Shown here one piece after another: positions 9,595 through 21,825 of a stretch of 64,000 nt of DNA. Where the stretch lies: contig NZ_AP025458.1 of assembly GCF_024347295.1 (NCBI RefSeq), positions 372,001 through 436,000 of the forward strand, written 5' to 3'. The notes under the pieces are model-generated. The model ran no database searches, had not been told where the DNA came from, and saw only the letters and a list, made by a program, of their open reading frames with translations. The translations under genes and the position numbers were made by a program. The stretch comes from Vibrio artabrorum. GTDB taxonomy: Bacteria; Pseudomonadota; Gammaproteobacteria; Enterobacterales; Vibrionaceae. How positions within the stretch are numbered: position 1 is the stretch's first letter; each line of letters starts with the position of its first letter.

Positions 9595-10404
9595 CTATTG
9601 AGTAATGGCATCTTGAGTAAAGTATTGTTTGTCTTCCCAACGAAGAGCCGTCAATTGTCCTCCCCAAACACATCCAGTATCTAAACCAATGACCTCTTTT
9701 CCTGAGTAACCCTCTAGCGCCGCCCAGTGCCCAAAGATAACCGTTTTATCGAGTTTTATACGCTGTGGAAGATCAAACCAAGGTACTAACGACTCTGTCG
9801 TGATCTCTTGCGGTGGAAGCTTACATGCCATGTCGAGTCGACCGTCAGTAAAGCAGAATCGCATTCTGGTCAGGCTGTTGATCGAATAGCGATAGCGCTC
9901 AATCCCTTCTAAGTCTTGATGCCATACCTCTGGCGTGTTGCTGTACATATTTTCGATAAGCCACGGCCATTGTTCGGATTTCAATAAGTCCGCAATTTCT
10001 CGACTTTCAATACGAGCTCGCTCTAGATCCCATTGAGGAGAGATTCCAGCATGAGACATCACAAATTCAGGATGCTCCTGAATTAATGGCTGTTGTCTTA
10101 ACCACTCAAATAACAACTCTCTATCTTCTGCATCGAGGATAGGCTGAGTCTTATCTTTGGGTTTTGCGGCAAAAAGGCCTAAGGAGATAGCAAGTAGATG
10201 CAGGTCATGATTGCCTAATACCACTTTTGCAGCGTGGCCAAGACTACGAATAAAACGCAGTGTCTCCAGAGATTTTGGACCACGAGCCACTAAGTCTCCG
10301 GCGACCCACAACGTATCTTGGTGTTTATCAAAGTTAATAGTTTCAAGCAGTAATTGAAGTTCGTCAAAGCAGCCTTGAATGTCTCCGACAATATAATTCG
10401 ACAC
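9595..10404 (-). CDS. apaH: Symmetrical bis(5'-nucleosyl)-tetraphosphatase
   Basis: This enzyme hydrolyses Ap4A to two ADP and also removes Np4-type RNA caps in E. coli. The 269-residue protein shows the metallophosphatase motifs in order: GDIQGC (residue 8), GDLVARGP (about 36), LGNHDLH (about 63), and later FGHWAALEGY. It is the last gene of the lptD operon, 28 bp after apaG. Confidence 0.96.
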   Translation of the reverse strand: MSNYIVGDIQGCFDELQLLLETINFDKHQDTLWVAGDLVARGPKSLETLRFIRSLGHAAKVVLGNHDLHLLAISLGLFAAKPKDKTQPILDAEDRELLFEWLRQQPLIQEHPEFVMSHAGISPQWDLERARIESREIADLLKSEQWPWLIENMYSNTPEVWHQDLEGIERYRYSINSLTRMRFCFTDGRLDMACKLPPQEITTESLVPWFDLPQRIKLDKTVIFGHWAALEGYSGKEVIGLDTGCVWGGQLTALRWEDKQYFTQDAITQ

Positions 10405-10432
10405 AGTAACTTCCTGTAGATGCTAAGGGTAA

Positions 10433-10813
10433 CTAATTAAGGATATTGGGTATAGCGAGTCTAAAAGGGCCAACTTCAGTGATGAAATCGATACCTTTGT
10501 TATCCGTCATAACATAATGACCTTGCATAACACCGACTGGGGTTTCGATGACGGTGCCGCTAGTGTAGGTGTATTCGTCTTGGGCTTCAATGACAGGTTG
10601 CTGTCCTACTACACCCTCACCTTCTATGGTGAGCTGTTTTCCGTTCGAATCAGTAATCAACCAGCGACGAGACATGAGCTGAACAGTCGTCTTACTGAGG
10701 TTTTTGATGGTAATAATGTAAGCGAAGAGGTAGCGATTCTTCGTTGGTTCAGATTGTTCCTCTATGTATTTAGAGTGAACTTGGCATTTGATACAAGGCG
10801 TAGATATATCCAT
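10433..10813 (-). CDS. apaG: ApaG protein
   Basis: This 126-residue protein has a single ApaG/DUF525 immunoglobulin-like beta domain. Signature segments are [18 protein letters not shown] and PVGVMQGHY. Its biochemical role is unsettled, though it is linked genetically to ApaH. I start it at the ATG read down from 10813 (MDISTPC), with AAAGGTG upstream. The frame remains open to 10909, but that extension would lie across the hairpin at 10877-10903 and has no counterpart in known ApaG proteins. Confidence 0.93.
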   Translation of the reverse strand: MDISTPCIKCQVHSKYIEEQSEPTKNRYLFAYIITIKNLSKTTVQLMSRRWLITDSNGKQLTIEGEGVVGQQPVIEAQDEYTYTSGTVIETPVGVMQGHYVMTDNKGIDFITEVGPFRLAIPNILN

Positions 10814-10876
10814 ATTCGCACCTTTTGCTGTCGGTAGGCTAAGGGAAGCGTTCCCTAAAAGTATGACATAGAAAAT

Positions 10877-10907
10877 AGGCTCCTCACCGAAGTGTAGGAG
10901 CCTTTTC
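10877..10907. terminator. Intercistronic hairpin between rsmA and apaG
   Basis: AGGCTCCT-N11-AGGAGCCT has T residues on both strands (TATTTTC after the stem in the operon direction). It looks like a partial terminator that could reduce apaGH expression relative to the upstream genes. Confidence 0.6.
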
Positions 10908-10909
10908 AA

Positions 10910-11725
10910 TTATTTGTCAGCGTTGTGACTGTCGTGCAACCAGTTTGCCATATCGACAAACTGTTCGAGCGTTAGATTTTCAGGGCGCATACCAGGGTTT
11001 ATCCCCAACTCTTCAAGAACTTCCTTGTCGATTAAGCTCTTGTAGCAGTTGCGCACGGTTTTACGGCGTTGGTTGAAGCCTTCACGACATACACGATCGA
11101 GCCACTTGAGATCTTTGGCCGGGTAAGGCAGCACTTCATAAGGCTGTAGGCGAACGACGGCTGAGTCTACTTTCGGTGGCGGAACAAAGGCTGTTGGCGG
11201 TACTTCTAACACAGGAGTGACTTTACAGTAATATTGAGCCATAACCGTTAGACGACCGTAAGCTTTAGTGCCAGGGCCTGCTGCTAATCGATTAACAACT
11301 TCTTTTTGAAGCATAAAGTGCATGTCTTGCACATCTTTATGGAACTCAAAAAGGTGGAACATCAAGGGTGTAGAGATGTTGTAGGGTAAGTTTCCGAAGA
11401 TACGTAGTTTGTTGTTTGGCTTAACAAGTTGTTCGAAATCGAACTTCATTGCATCGCCTTCATGGATCGTTAACTTTTCAGCAAGATCGGGGTGATTACG
11501 CAGACGTTCAGCCAGATCTCTATCCAGCTCAATCACTGTGAATTTATCAACAAGCTTGCCAACAGGTTCGGTAATCGCTCCAAGACCTGGGCCGATTTCG
11601 ACTAGGTTTTGACCTGGAAGTGGATTAATACTCGATACGATTCCATCAATAATGTACGGATCGTTAAGGAAGTTTTGACCAAAACGTTTACGCGCTTTGT
11701 GCCCTAAGTGGACATCATTTCTCAT
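10910..11725 (-). CDS. rsmA: 16S rRNA A1518/A1519 dimethyltransferase
   Basis: RsmA (KsgA) dimethylates two adjacent adenines near the 3' end of 16S rRNA and acts as a late 30S assembly checkpoint. At 271 residues it has the family length. Motifs: FGQNFLND (residues 14-21), the SAM-binding loop [13 protein letters not shown] (about 42-54) and the catalytic FGNLPYNIS (about 110). Its start overlaps the end of pdxA by 4 bases. Confidence 0.97.
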   Translation of the reverse strand: MRNDVHLGHKARKRFGQNFLNDPYIIDGIVSSINPLPGQNLVEIGPGLGAITEPVGKLVDKFTVIELDRDLAERLRNHPDLAEKLTIHEGDAMKFDFEQLVKPNNKLRIFGNLPYNISTPLMFHLFEFHKDVQDMHFMLQKEVVNRLAAGPGTKAYGRLTVMAQYYCKVTPVLEVPPTAFVPPPKVDSAVVRLQPYEVLPYPAKDLKWLDRVCREGFNQRRKTVRNCYKSLIDKEVLEELGINPGMRPENLTLEQFVDMANWLHDSHNADK

Positions 11726-12720
11726 TGTTTTTTCTCTACTAATTCAATGGCGTGCGTGAGCGCTGTTCTAAAGCTCCCTGTATCGGCTTGGCCTTTTCCT
11801 GCCAAGTCTAAGGCGGTACCGTGATCGACGGATGTACGAATAAACGGTAAGCCAAGCGTGATGTTCACTGAGCGACCAAACCCTTTGTATTTTAATACTG
11901 GGAGTACTTGATCGTGATACATACCTAAAACAGCATCTGCATCTTGCAAATATTTTTCATTAAAGATGGTATCTGCTGGCAATGGGCCAACTAAATTAAT
12001 GCCATCTTTCAGACGAATTTTTTCTAGCGTAGGGGTGATGGTTTCTATCTCTTCACGCCCTAAACAACCGTCTTCACCTGCGTGTGGGTTTAATCCACAT
12101 ACGTAGATAGTTGGTTTCTCAATAGCAAATTTTTCAACCAAATCTTTATGCAGAATAGCAATGATTCGCTCTAGTCTGTCTTCGGTCACGGCTTGAGATA
12201 CATACGCTAGCGGGATGTGTGTTGTTACGAGAGCAACACGCAGCCCTTCTGTTGCCAACATCATTACCACGAGTGGCGTATTGGACTTCTCTGCAAAGAA
12301 CTCGGTATGGCCACTAAAAGCAACGCCAGCTCGGTTAATTACACCCTTGTGAACAGGGCCGGTGACAATAGCATCAAATTCATCATTCATACAGCCAATT
12401 GCTGCGGTTTCTAAAGTATTTAATACGTAATGACTGTTGGCTTCGTTGAGTTGGCCCGCAATGGTGGGTTCCGCGAGTGGAATGTGTTTCACAACCAGTG
12501 TGCCAGATTGTTGAGGCAACTTGGGAGAGGCGGGATCGTAATCCAACAACTCAACGTCAATCCCTAGCATTTTAGCTCGCTGAGCCAGCAAATTTTTATC
12601 GGCACAAACGACGAGTTGATGAGGCCAGCTCTCTTGAGATAGAGCCAGAGTTAAATCGGGACCGATCCCTGCGGGTTCACCGGCAGTAATGACAAGGCGT
12701 TTAGTTATCATCTTGGTCAC
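11722..12720 (-). CDS. pdxA: 4-hydroxythreonine-4-phosphate dehydrogenase
   Basis: PdxA oxidises 4-phosphohydroxy-L-threonine in vitamin B6 synthesis. The protein has 332 residues, or 329 if translation begins at the second ATG (down from 12711), which fits known N-termini better ([19 protein letters not shown]). The metal-binding histidines appear in [17 protein letters not shown] and [11 protein letters not shown]. It overlaps the end of surA by 11-20 bases and the start of rsmA by 4, showing tight coupling. Confidence 0.96.
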   Translation of the reverse strand: MTKMITKRLVITAGEPAGIGPDLTLALSQESWPHQLVVCADKNLLAQRAKMLGIDVELLDYDPASPKLPQQSGTLVVKHIPLAEPTIAGQLNEANSHYVLNTLETAAIGCMNDEFDAIVTGPVHKGVINRAGVAFSGHTEFFAEKSNTPLVVMMLATEGLRVALVTTHIPLAYVSQAVTEDRLERIIAILHKDLVEKFAIEKPTIYVCGLNPHAGEDGCLGREEIETITPTLEKIRLKDGINLVGPLPADTIFNEKYLQDADAVLGMYHDQVLPVLKYKGFGRSVNITLGLPFIRTSVDHGTALDLAGKGQADTGSFRTALTHAIELVEKKQ

Positions 12721-13996
12721 CTTTTACCATTTCAACGAAGGCACTGGCTCTTATTTCTTGTAGCCAAGCACCCACTTCTTCATTGAACTTACGATTAAAT
12801 AGGATTTGGTACGCTTTGTTTTTTAAAGCTGAATCGGTACGGTCAACTTGTCTGCGGTCTAATACTTCAACAATGTGCCAACCATGAACAGTTTTAAATG
12901 GCGCGCTGATTTTACCAGTAGGCAGAGTTTCTACTTGGTGTTTAAACTCGGGTACATATAAATCAGGGGTTTGATAGCCCAATTCTCCGTCTTGTACTGC
13001 AGAACCTGGATCTTGGCTGTATTGTTGCGCAAGTTCTCCAAAGGTCGCTTCTCCGGCATTGATGCGGCGTGTGATTTCTTCCAATTGTTCTTTCGCCCCT
13101 TCGTCACTTAAGATGACGGTTGGCTTAATCAAGATATGACGTGCATTCACTTCTGTTACAGCAACGGTTTCTAGGCCTTTCACATCTTCAATTTTCAGAA
13201 TATGGAAACCAGCACCACTTCGGAAAGGGCCAATGATGCTGCCTTTATTCTGCATTTTAATTTGGTCTGCAAAAATGGTTGGCATCTCTTCTTTACGCAT
13301 CCATCCCCAGTCGCCACCTTGTAGTGCCTTAGGGCCTTTTGAGTAAGTATATGCCATGGTATTAAAGTCTTTGCCGCTCTTGAGTTCTTTCACTAAATCG
13401 TCAGCTTGAGACTCTAACTCTTCTTTTGTTTGAGTGTCATTGAAGCGAAGCTGAATATGCCCAATTTTATATTGAACAGTTGCGTTAGTCTCTTGCGCTA
13501 AGATGTCGGCTAAGTTGTCAACTTCCGCAGGAAGGATGTTAATGCGGCGACGAACGAGAGCGTTACGCGCTTCACTGGCTGCAATCTCTTTTCTTACTTG
13601 TTCGCGAAACGCATTGTAACTTAGGCCTTCTTTGGCTACGGAGGCGGTGAGTTGATCGACCGTTTGGTTATTCTCTTTGGCAATCCCTTGAATGGCTTGA
13701 TCAAGTCGAGCGTCATCAATTCGAACGCCAATACGTTCCGCTTCTTGAGTTTGAATCGTGTCGATGATCAGTTTTTCTAAAACTTGCTCATTCAATACAT
13801 CTTGTGAGGGTAATGTTTGACCGTTTTTATTCGCGTTGGCACGCAGTGTCTTCATCGCGGTATCGATGTCACTTTGTAAGATCACGCCTTCGTTAACAAT
13901 AACTTTGACGCTATCGAGTTCAACTGGCGCGGCATAGCTTGTTGATAAAGTACAAGCGGCTGCGATAGTCATTAATGTGCGTTTCCACAATGTCAT
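12701..13996 (-). CDS. surA: Periplasmic chaperone SurA
   Basis: SurA escorts unfolded outer-membrane beta-barrels, including LptD, to the BAM complex. The 431-residue precursor has a signal peptide (1-22, ending SYA). After it come the N-terminal chaperone domain, two parvulin PpiC domains (about 170-275 and 280-385, with [12 protein letters not shown] and [13 protein letters not shown] signatures) and a C-terminal helix. It lies 43 bp downstream of lptD, a classic pairing of chaperone and client. Confidence 0.97.
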   Translation of the reverse strand: MTLWKRTLMTIAAACTLSTSYAAPVELDSVKVIVNEGVILQSDIDTAMKTLRANANKNGQTLPSQDVLNEQVLEKLIIDTIQTQEAERIGVRIDDARLDQAIQGIAKENNQTVDQLTASVAKEGLSYNAFREQVRKEIAASEARNALVRRRINILPAEVDNLADILAQETNATVQYKIGHIQLRFNDTQTKEELESQADDLVKELKSGKDFNTMAYTYSKGPKALQGGDWGWMRKEEMPTIFADQIKMQNKGSIIGPFRSGAGFHILKIEDVKGLETVAVTEVNARHILIKPTVILSDEGAKEQLEEITRRINAGEATFGELAQQYSQDPGSAVQDGELGYQTPDLYVPEFKHQVETLPTGKISAPFKTVHGWHIVEVLDRRQVDRTDSALKNKAYQILFNRKFNEEVGAWLQEIRASAFVEMVKGDQDDN

Positions 13997-14039
13997 GAGT
14001 TGTCCTTTAAATTTACTGATGTTTTATCAATAAAGAAAA

Positions 14040-16397
14040 TTAGTTGTTTAAGAAAAATGGGCGACCGTAGCTCAGTGAGTTGTCAGCGCTGCTTCCACCG
14101 ATAGCACCAGAATCAGAACCGATGTTAGTACCAAAGCCAACAATACCGAAATTCACACTGAAGTTATTTTCATATTCAGGTGTCGTATTTGGATTACTAA
14201 TGTTATTTGTCAAACGGTTACTATAGGTAAAGCCGATATACCAACAATCCGATTTATAGTTAAGTCTCGCTAACCACTCGAGGTCTTCTTCTGTTGTTAA
14301 ATCATAGAAATATTGAGCACTGGCATTCCATTTCGGTGAAATTTGGTAAGCACCGAGTAAACCGGCTTGCGAGATACCTTCTTTCGTGATTGAACCAACC
14401 TTAAAATCAACGGTGTCTTCAATATACTCTTTGGTTACATAGCGGTAGTTGGTTTGTACGTAACCGCCCGCAAAGCGGTACTCTAACGTACTGTTGGCTA
14501 GCTGCATTGCTGATGTATCAATGTCGTACTGCAGCCCACCATGGTAGAACAAGGAATCATCGTAGTTAAAATCAACATCAACAGCCCAAGATGAATAGCT
14601 AGAGTTTTGTTTTGTATTATTTAGACTGTTTTGGGTATTGCTTGCTTTTGTATCTCGGTCGATATAAAAAATTTGGCCAAAGGAAATATTGAGACGTTCT
14701 CTATATTCATCGTCAAAAAAGCGAGATGACGCGCCATAGCTCACTTGGTTTGCTGAAGCAATACGGTCTACACCGCTGTATTTACGGCTTCGGAATAGAC
14801 CATAGTAATCCGTTTGCAGCAGTGTCGTATCGTAAAAACCAATGTTTTCTTGATTTTCTTTGGGTACATACAGGTACTGTACTTGAGGCTCAAGGGTTTG
14901 CGTGTAGTTGCCGACAATTTTTGTGTCGCGTTCTAAAACAATTCCGGCATGGCTTCGAAACTCTGGAATAACACGAAATGCCGTATCTTCTAATCCATAA
15001 TATGGGTTTGTTTCTGCTGTTCCTGATGTTGTATCGACACCATCAAGATCTTGTTGGTAGTAAGTGCCAAGCAGTCGAGCTTCTGTTGTCCAGGTTCCCC
15101 AAGTATTGCCGAATGGTATGGTTATACCTGGCTCAACATGGACACGAGTGGCCGATGGCTTACCCGAGGCATCAGTATCAAATTTTGAAATATGACTGAT
15201 GAGGTCGAAATCAAGGTGATCCATTACCTGAGGAGCATAATAGTTGTAGGCCACCTGCGGCATAAGGCGGTACGGCAAGTTATTATTTTTAGTCAGGATC
15301 TGGAAATCACGGACAAGTATTGACGCATCCCAGTTTTGAGTACGGTAGGTTGCTTGCCCTTCTTGAAGCAATTGACCATCTTCACGGTTACCAATACTGC
15401 TTGAGTTTACATCCGTGAAGTAATCGATATCACTGACTTTTGAATAATCGATTTCGAATAACCAAGATTGTTGGAATATTCCTGAGTGCTCAAGTTGCGC
15501 CCCCCAACGAGCTCCTTTGTCTTGGTATTTTTGGTCGTCAGGTAAATATTCAGATTTGATGCTACCTGAACCAAAGTCGTTTAAGTATCTGAACTTACTG
15601 TTTAGCTGAGTGCCACGCTCTTGCATGTACTTGAGCGTGGTTTCCAAGTCGTAGTTTGGTGCTAAGTTCCAATAAATGGGAACCTCTGCTTCAAAGCCAT
15701 CGCTCGAACCGTATGATACCGTAGGGTATAGAAAGCCTGTTTTACGCGTATCACCGATAGGTACCGTTAAGTAAGGTAAGTAAAAGATGGGAACACTTTG
15801 GATTTCAAAACGCGGATTATAAAAAGTGGCTTGCTCTTCGTTTTGGTCGACACTGATACTCGATGCTCTTAGGCGCCAAGCATTGTCACCGATAGGGCAA
15901 GAGGTAATGGAGCCATCTTCAATTTCATAAACCGCTTTCCCTGTTTTGGATACATAAACCGCGTCGCCTCGACCAGGTTCACAAAGGAATTCGTAATCGG
16001 TGTTTTCTAACGTTATGTCATTGGTCGTCAGATTATTGGTTGCTCTTTCTGACACGGACTTAATTTGACCATCACTAAAGTTCACATTGCCTTCAGCAAC
16101 AACGATATTTTCTTTTTGGTGTAGAGTAACATTGTCAGCAAGGATGGTTTTATTGCCTTGCGTAACTCTAACATCCCCTGAATACATGGCTTTATCACCA
16201 TTGATAGCTTCTAAGCGATCGGACTCAACATGAGCGGGCAGTTGTGTCTCGTTTTCTGCAGCGGGTTCGATCAAGCATTGATCTATAGAGGGCATTTCCT
16301 GCACACTACTATCGATGATGGTTTCGGCTTGAGTTGTCGGCACGCATAACGCTGTAGTTATAGATGCAGCTAACAAGGTGCGGGAAAAACATTGCAT
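14040..16397 (-). CDS. lptD: LPS-assembly protein LptD
   Basis: LptD is the outer-membrane barrel that, with LptE, inserts lipopolysaccharide into the outer leaflet. The 785-residue precursor has a 24-residue signal peptide ending TQA. An OstA-type jellyroll follows (about 45-200: [28 protein letters not shown]), then the large barrel to the end. Cysteines lie near residue 40, at about 138 and 168, and one in SDCWYIGF near the C-terminus; E. coli has a Cys-Cys pair at that last place, so the disulfide pattern may differ. It is the first gene of the operon reaching to apaH. Confidence 0.95.
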   Translation of the reverse strand: MQCFSRTLLAASITTALCVPTTQAETIIDSSVQEMPSIDQCLIEPAAENETQLPAHVESDRLEAINGDKAMYSGDVRVTQGNKTILADNVTLHQKENIVVAEGNVNFSDGQIKSVSERATNNLTTNDITLENTDYEFLCEPGRGDAVYVSKTGKAVYEIEDGSITSCPIGDNAWRLRASSISVDQNEEQATFYNPRFEIQSVPIFYLPYLTVPIGDTRKTGFLYPTVSYGSSDGFEAEVPIYWNLAPNYDLETTLKYMQERGTQLNSKFRYLNDFGSGSIKSEYLPDDQKYQDKGARWGAQLEHSGIFQQSWLFEIDYSKVSDIDYFTDVNSSSIGNREDGQLLQEGQATYRTQNWDASILVRDFQILTKNNNLPYRLMPQVAYNYYAPQVMDHLDFDLISHISKFDTDASGKPSATRVHVEPGITIPFGNTWGTWTTEARLLGTYYQQDLDGVDTTSGTAETNPYYGLEDTAFRVIPEFRSHAGIVLERDTKIVGNYTQTLEPQVQYLYVPKENQENIGFYDTTLLQTDYYGLFRSRKYSGVDRIASANQVSYGASSRFFDDEYRERLNISFGQIFYIDRDTKASNTQNSLNNTKQNSSYSSWAVDVDFNYDDSLFYHGGLQYDIDTSAMQLANSTLEYRFAGGYVQTNYRYVTKEYIEDTVDFKVGSITKEGISQAGLLGAYQISPKWNASAQYFYDLTTEEDLEWLARLNYKSDCWYIGFTYSNRLTNNISNPNTTPEYENNFSVNFGIVGFGTNIGSDSGAIGGSSADNSLSYGRPFFLNN

Positions 16398-16501
16398 GAA
16401 GTTGAACTATCCTGTGTTACTAGATGAAGGGTTGATCTAGTATCAATCCAATTAATAAAGCATTTTCCTTATGATAAAGGAAATATTAGCATTCAGCACC
16501 A

Positions 16502-16528
16502 TCAGACAGCTGTACTCAGATAAAATTC
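16502..16528 (-). promoter_or_regulatory. Possible sigma-E promoter for lptD
   Basis: Read on the minus strand: GAATTT, a 16-bp spacer, TCTGA. This resembles the sigma-E consensus (GAACTT / TCTGA). Control of lptD by envelope stress is known in E. coli; here it is inferred from a single near-match. Confidence 0.4.
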
Positions 16529-16546
16529 ATAGATAGAGAACACATA

Positions 16547-17401
16547 ATGCAAATATTTGGCAAAATTTTGGGCGCTTTTTTTGGCTTTTTATTTGGGAAC
16601 ATCCCCGGTTTAGTTTTGGGCCTTTTTCTCGGGCATCAATTCGATAAGGCTCGCCGTTTAAATCAGTCGGGCTTTAATAGCTCTGGTTTTGGGCGTGGAC
16701 CAAACCAAGCGGAAAAACAGAACGAGTTCTTTACATCAGCATTTGCAGTAATGGGGCACGTTGCTAAAGCCAAAGGGCAGGTTACCCGAGAAGAGATTCA
16801 GCTCGCTTCTACCATGATGGAGCGAATGAATTTGCATGGTGAGCAACGTAAAGCCGCGCAAGATGCATTTCGTGATGGTAAAGAGGGGGATTTCCCGTTA
16901 AATGATGTGCTTGAGCGTGTCAAGATTTCATCGGGGGGGCGCTTTGACTTGCTGCAGTTCTTTTTAGAGCTTCAAGTCTCTGCGGCATTTGCTGATGGCA
17001 GTTTACATCCGAGTGAGCGTCAGGTCTTACACAGGATAGCGCAAGGGCTTGGGTTTTCTGCGGAGCAACTAGAACGACGTTTGCAAATGCAAGAAGCCGC
17101 CTTCCGCTTTCAACAGCAGGGAGGGAGCTTTGGAGGCCATCAAGGCCATGGTCAATCATCAGGCTGGCAGCAAGCTTCGCAACAAAATCAATTGGCAGAT
17201 GCGTATAAAGTTATTGGTGTGAGTGAAAATTCGGATGGTAAAGAGGTGAAGAAAGCCTACCGTAAACTGATGAATGAACATCACCCAGACAAGTTGATGG
17301 CGAAGGGCTTACCACCCGAAATGATGAACGTCGCGAAAGAAAAATCACAAGAAATTCAAAATGCTTATGACCTCATTAAGAAGGTCAAAGGCTTTAAGTA
17401 G
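16547..17401 (+). CDS. djlA: Co-chaperone DjlA
   Basis: DjlA is an inner-membrane DnaJ-like protein that stimulates DnaK and influences envelope signalling. The 284-residue protein has a glycine-rich N-terminal membrane segment (about 6-30), a TerB-like helical domain (about 60-190), a glutamine/glycine-rich linker (about 191-215) and a C-terminal J domain with the HPD motif in NEHHPDKLM (about 250). It diverges from lptD, the same arrangement as in E. coli. Confidence 0.95.
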   Translation: MQIFGKILGAFFGFLFGNIPGLVLGLFLGHQFDKARRLNQSGFNSSGFGRGPNQAEKQNEFFTSAFAVMGHVAKAKGQVTREEIQLASTMMERMNLHGEQRKAAQDAFRDGKEGDFPLNDVLERVKISSGGRFDLLQFFLELQVSAAFADGSLHPSERQVLHRIAQGLGFSAEQLERRLQMQEAAFRFQQQGGSFGGHQGHGQSSGWQQASQQNQLADAYKVIGVSENSDGKEVKKAYRKLMNEHHPDKLMAKGLPPEMMNVAKEKSQEIQNAYDLIKKVKGFK

Positions 17402-17539
17402 TCGACCGTTTTGAGTGATCCTGATTGTCATCAGATATTCTTTCGATCTTCTAATTAGGAATCAACAGTCGTGTTAAAGCCCTATCGAGCAAGAGGCCAT
17501 TGGTTAATAAAAACTTTCGCTTCTTTTTTGTTAGGGACT

Positions 17540-18334
17540 TTAGCGTGAGCGTTCGTTTGCTTGATTGAGTGACCAATCGTAGTCATAGCTGATTTTGTGC
17601 GTATTCGTGACGGGTTGAGTGCGATACAGATCTAAGTGTTGAAGGAGTTGTTGCTCTGTACCAAAATCCACTGCAAACCATTGGTAAATCGATGACAGTT
17701 GGAGTTTATTATTGGTCACCAGAACACCTTTGTTACTGTTTACAAATTCACGAGCGGCTTGCTCTAACAAGGGTTCTGTATTGTCTGAGGTAAAAGCGTC
17801 AGGTTGTAAGTTAGGGCAACCTAGGCTGGCACAGTTCACTGCATAATGCGTACGAGGATCTTGCCAAATCGGTCTTAGGATTCGGTGTTCAATGTCGTTG
17901 AGTGTCAATGATTTCTCGTTAACGACTACCACATCATCTCCCCACGGCCCGAAACTAAATAGTCCGCCAAGTTTAGTGATGGATTTGATCGGGTAGGCAT
18001 CAAGAATCAAATCGACAGTCACAGCGTTGTATAGATTAACCCAATAGGCATACTGTTCTGCTTTTGAATAGTTGAGCGGATTAAGCTGTTCTAACCTCTT
18101 GATATAATGCTTCAGCTTTGCCTTGTCTTCAGTGCTTACCGCTTGATAACGAACGAGAGCGTTTTGTCCTTGTTTTACTCGGTAACGGTCGAGGAATTGC
18201 TGCCAATCTTGATGAGATATCTGTTCTTGGTGGATTTCGTTGCTTTGATTCCAATATGGCCAAAGTTCGGATTTCGGCGCAGACCACGCAAAGGTCGAGA
18301 AAAGTAGGCTGACAATTAAAAGTAGTGGTTTCAT
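17540..18334 (-). CDS. DUF547 domain periplasmic protein
   Basis: The 264-residue precursor has a signal peptide (1-18, ending AWS-A). Residues 70-230 form a DUF547 domain, recognised by YWVNLYNAVTVDLIL and HYAVNCASLGCPNL, which includes two cysteines that may be functional. The function of the family is unknown. It is a single gene, convergent with djlA, with no partner in the neighbourhood that explains its role. Confidence 0.8.
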   Translation of the reverse strand: MKPLLLIVSLLFSTFAWSAPKSELWPYWNQSNEIHQEQISHQDWQQFLDRYRVKQGQNALVRYQAVSTEDKAKLKHYIKRLEQLNPLNYSKAEQYAYWVNLYNAVTVDLILDAYPIKSITKLGGLFSFGPWGDDVVVVNEKSLTLNDIEHRILRPIWQDPRTHYAVNCASLGCPNLQPDAFTSDNTEPLLEQAAREFVNSNKGVLVTNNKLQLSSIYQWFAVDFGTEQQLLQHLDLYRTQPVTNTHKISYDYDWSLNQANERSR

Positions 18335-18440
18335 GGCATTCTCCTGCTGACTGACTACTAAGACCTTATGCTTTACGATTTTCTTTCATGGTTCTTCAGT
18401 TAAATTACAGAGTTAAGTCTAATCAATATATTCAGCTAAA

Positions 18441-18468
18441 TAAAAAAGGTTGGCACTGGCCAACCTTT
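18441..18468 (-). terminator. leu operon terminator
   Basis: AAAGGTTGG-CACTGG-CCAACCTTT followed on the minus strand by a run of T. It ends the leuABCD transcript after leuD. Confidence 0.88.
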
Positions 18469-18490
18469 AGATTTATTCAGAAATGTCTGA

Positions 18491-19093
18491 TTATTTTAGG
18501 AAGCTAGGAATCTTAGCTTCAAACTCTGAGATCTTATCGGCGTGTTGAAGTGTCAGGCCGATATTATCTAAACCATTCAGTAAGCAATGACGACGGAACT
18601 CATCAATTTCAAACGAGTACTCTTTGCCATTCGCGCTCACTTTCATTGCTTCTAGATCAACCGTGATTTCTGCACCGTCATTCGCTTCGACGAATTGGAA
18701 TAGCTCATCCACCTCTTGCTCAGTCAATCGAACTGGCACCATTTGGTTGTTGATCGAGTTACCGTAGAAGATGTCGGCAAAGCTAGGTGCAATCATTACT
18801 TGGATACCGTAATCGGCAAGCGCCCAAGGTGCGTGTTCACGAGATGAGCCACAACCGAAGTTTTCACGAGCGAGAAGAATCGAAGCGCCTTGGTAGCGAG
18901 CTTTGTTCATCACAAATTCAGGGTTTGGCTGTTGGCCTGCGTCATCAAGGAAGCGCCAGTCGTGGAACAAGTGCTTACCAAAACCGATGCGGTTTACTTT
19001 CTGTAGAAACTGCTTTGGGATGATCGCATCTGTATCGATGTTGGCCGTATCTAGAGGAACGACTAATCCGGTGTGTTGTTGAAAACCTGACAT
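18491..19093 (-). CDS. leuD: 3-isopropylmalate dehydratase small subunit
   Basis: With LeuC, this subunit isomerises 2-isopropylmalate to 3-isopropylmalate in leucine synthesis. The 200-residue protein shows the swivel-domain signatures [11 protein letters not shown] and [14 protein letters not shown]. It is the last gene of the operon, 14 bp after leuC. Confidence 0.97.
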   Translation of the reverse strand: MSGFQQHTGLVVPLDTANIDTDAIIPKQFLQKVNRIGFGKHLFHDWRFLDDAGQQPNPEFVMNKARYQGASILLARENFGCGSSREHAPWALADYGIQVMIAPSFADIFYGNSINNQMVPVRLTEQEVDELFQFVEANDGAEITVDLEAMKVSANGKEYSFEIDEFRRHCLLNGLDNIGLTLQHADKISEFEAKIPSFLK

Positions 19094-19107
19094 GTTAAAT
19101 CCTCTAA

Positions 19108-20520
19108 TTAAAGTTCACGAATATCGACAAAGTGGCCAGCGATTGCCGCTGCGGCTGCCATGGCTGGGCTAACTAGGTGCGTACGACCATCACGGCCTTG
19201 GCGACCTTCAAAGTTACGGTTTGATGTAGATGCGCAGCGCTCTTGTGGACCTAAACGGTCGTTGTTCATCGCAAGACACATAGAGCAACCCGGTAGGCGC
19301 CATTCAAAGCCTGCTTCGATGAAGATCTTATCTAGGCCTTCAGCTTCAGCTTGTGCTTTCACTTGTTCTGAACCTGGAACGATCAATGCCTGTACATGTT
19401 TTGCGACTTGGCGACCTTTCGCAACCGCGGCGGCGGCACGCATGTCTTCGATACGAGAGTTTGTACAAGAGCCAACGAACACTTTATCAACGTTGTAATC
19501 CGATAGAGATTTGCCTGCTTCAAGACCCATGTAAGCCAGCGCTTTTTCAGCCGACGCTTTTTCTACTGGGTCAGCGAAGCTTTCTGGTGCTGGGATTGGT
19601 GTGTCTACTGAGATAACCTGACCTGGGTTCGTGCCCCAAGTAACTTGTGGTTTGATATCAGCAGCTTCTAGCGTGACAACCGCATCGAAGGTTGCGTCAG
19701 CATCAGTTTTCAAGGTATTCCAATATTCGATTGCTGCTTCTAAGTCTTCGCCTTGTGGAGAGAACTTACGGCCTTTAATGTATTCGTATGTTGTAGCATC
19801 AGGCGCAATTAAACCCGCTTTTGCACCTAGCTCGATCGCCATATTACATACTGTCATACGCCCTTCCATCGTAAGGTCGGTAATGGCCTCACCACAGAAT
19901 TCAACCACGTAGCCAGTACCACCGGCAGCCGTTGTTTTACCGATGATCGCTAGCACGATATCTTTGGCTGTAATACCCGGAGCAACTTTGCCCTTAACTT
20001 CGATCTTCATGGTTTTCGCACGTGCCTGTTTTAGCGTTTGAGTCGCTAGAACGTGCTCAACTTCTGAAGTACCGATCCCAAATGCTAGTGAGCCAAATGC
20101 ACCGTGTGTCGCAGTGTGTGAATCACCACATACGATGGTCATGCCCGGTAGCGTAATGCCTAGCTCTGGGCCCATTACGTGCACAATACCTTGGTATTTG
20201 TGGTTTAGGTCGTAAAGCGTGACACCAAACTCTTCACAGTTCTTCGATAGCGTTTCCATTTGGATACGAGCCATCTCGCCAGATGCGTTGATGTCTTTAG
20301 TTTGGGTCGATACGTTGTGATCCATGGTCGCAAAAGTCTTACTAACTTGGCGAACTTTACGGCCTTTTTCACGTAAGCCATCAAAGGCTTGAGGTGATGT
20401 CACTTCGTGGACAAGGTGGCGATCGATATAAAGAATCGGGTTTTCACCTTCTGCTGCTACTGCAACGTGCGCGTCATACACTTTTTCGTATAAGGTTTTG
20501 GCTTGCTGGTTTGTCGACAT
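19108..20520 (-). CDS. leuC: 3-isopropylmalate dehydratase large subunit
   Basis: This aconitase-family subunit carries the 4Fe-4S cluster: cysteines appear in VGSCTNSR and [13 protein letters not shown]. The substrate segment [12 protein letters not shown] is also present. I chose the ATG down from 20520 (MSTNQQ), which has AAGGAAG upstream and gives 470 residues, close to other LeuC proteins; the frame is open a further 48 bases without a better ribosome site. An unusual 116-bp gap with a hairpin separates it from leuB. Confidence 0.97.
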   Translation of the reverse strand: MSTNQQAKTLYEKVYDAHVAVAAEGENPILYIDRHLVHEVTSPQAFDGLREKGRKVRQVSKTFATMDHNVSTQTKDINASGEMARIQMETLSKNCEEFGVTLYDLNHKYQGIVHVMGPELGITLPGMTIVCGDSHTATHGAFGSLAFGIGTSEVEHVLATQTLKQARAKTMKIEVKGKVAPGITAKDIVLAIIGKTTAAGGTGYVVEFCGEAITDLTMEGRMTVCNMAIELGAKAGLIAPDATTYEYIKGRKFSPQGEDLEAAIEYWNTLKTDADATFDAVVTLEAADIKPQVTWGTNPGQVISVDTPIPAPESFADPVEKASAEKALAYMGLEAGKSLSDYNVDKVFVGSCTNSRIEDMRAAAAVAKGRQVAKHVQALIVPGSEQVKAQAEAEGLDKIFIEAGFEWRLPGCSMCLAMNNDRLGPQERCASTSNRNFEGRQGRDGRTHLVSPAMAAAAAIAGHFVDIREL

Positions 20521-20562
20521 AGCTTTTCTTCCTTGGGAGCATCCGTCCCAGTGTTTGTTTCT

Positions 20563-20594
20563 AGCCAAGTCGTGCTGTTTAAGCTGACTTGGCT
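20563..20594 (-). promoter_or_regulatory. leuB-leuC intercistronic hairpin
   Basis: AGCCAAGTC and GACTTGGCT form a 9-bp stem around a 14-base loop. It is not followed by a strong T-run, so it may be an RNA stability or processing element rather than a terminator. A smaller GGGA/TCCC stem lies just before the leuC ribosome site. Confidence 0.45.
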
Positions 20595-20636
20595 TGATAT
20601 TATTTTATGTACTGGCTTCTTATCAGAGCATCCAGT

Positions 20637-21737
<1,101 letters not shown>

Positions 21738-21825
21738 TTAATTCTTGTTGCTGAGCTCATTAGCTCGTTTTAAATTTTGTCCCTAAAGCCAACAACATTG
21801 GCTCTAGGGCTCTGTTATTGTGTGA

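Noticed and set aside
17471..17548. 25-codon GTG frame with AGGA upstream between djlA and the DUF547 gene
   Set aside because: It encodes a short basic-hydrophobic peptide but overlaps the end of the DUF547 gene and has a non-ATG start; support is too thin.
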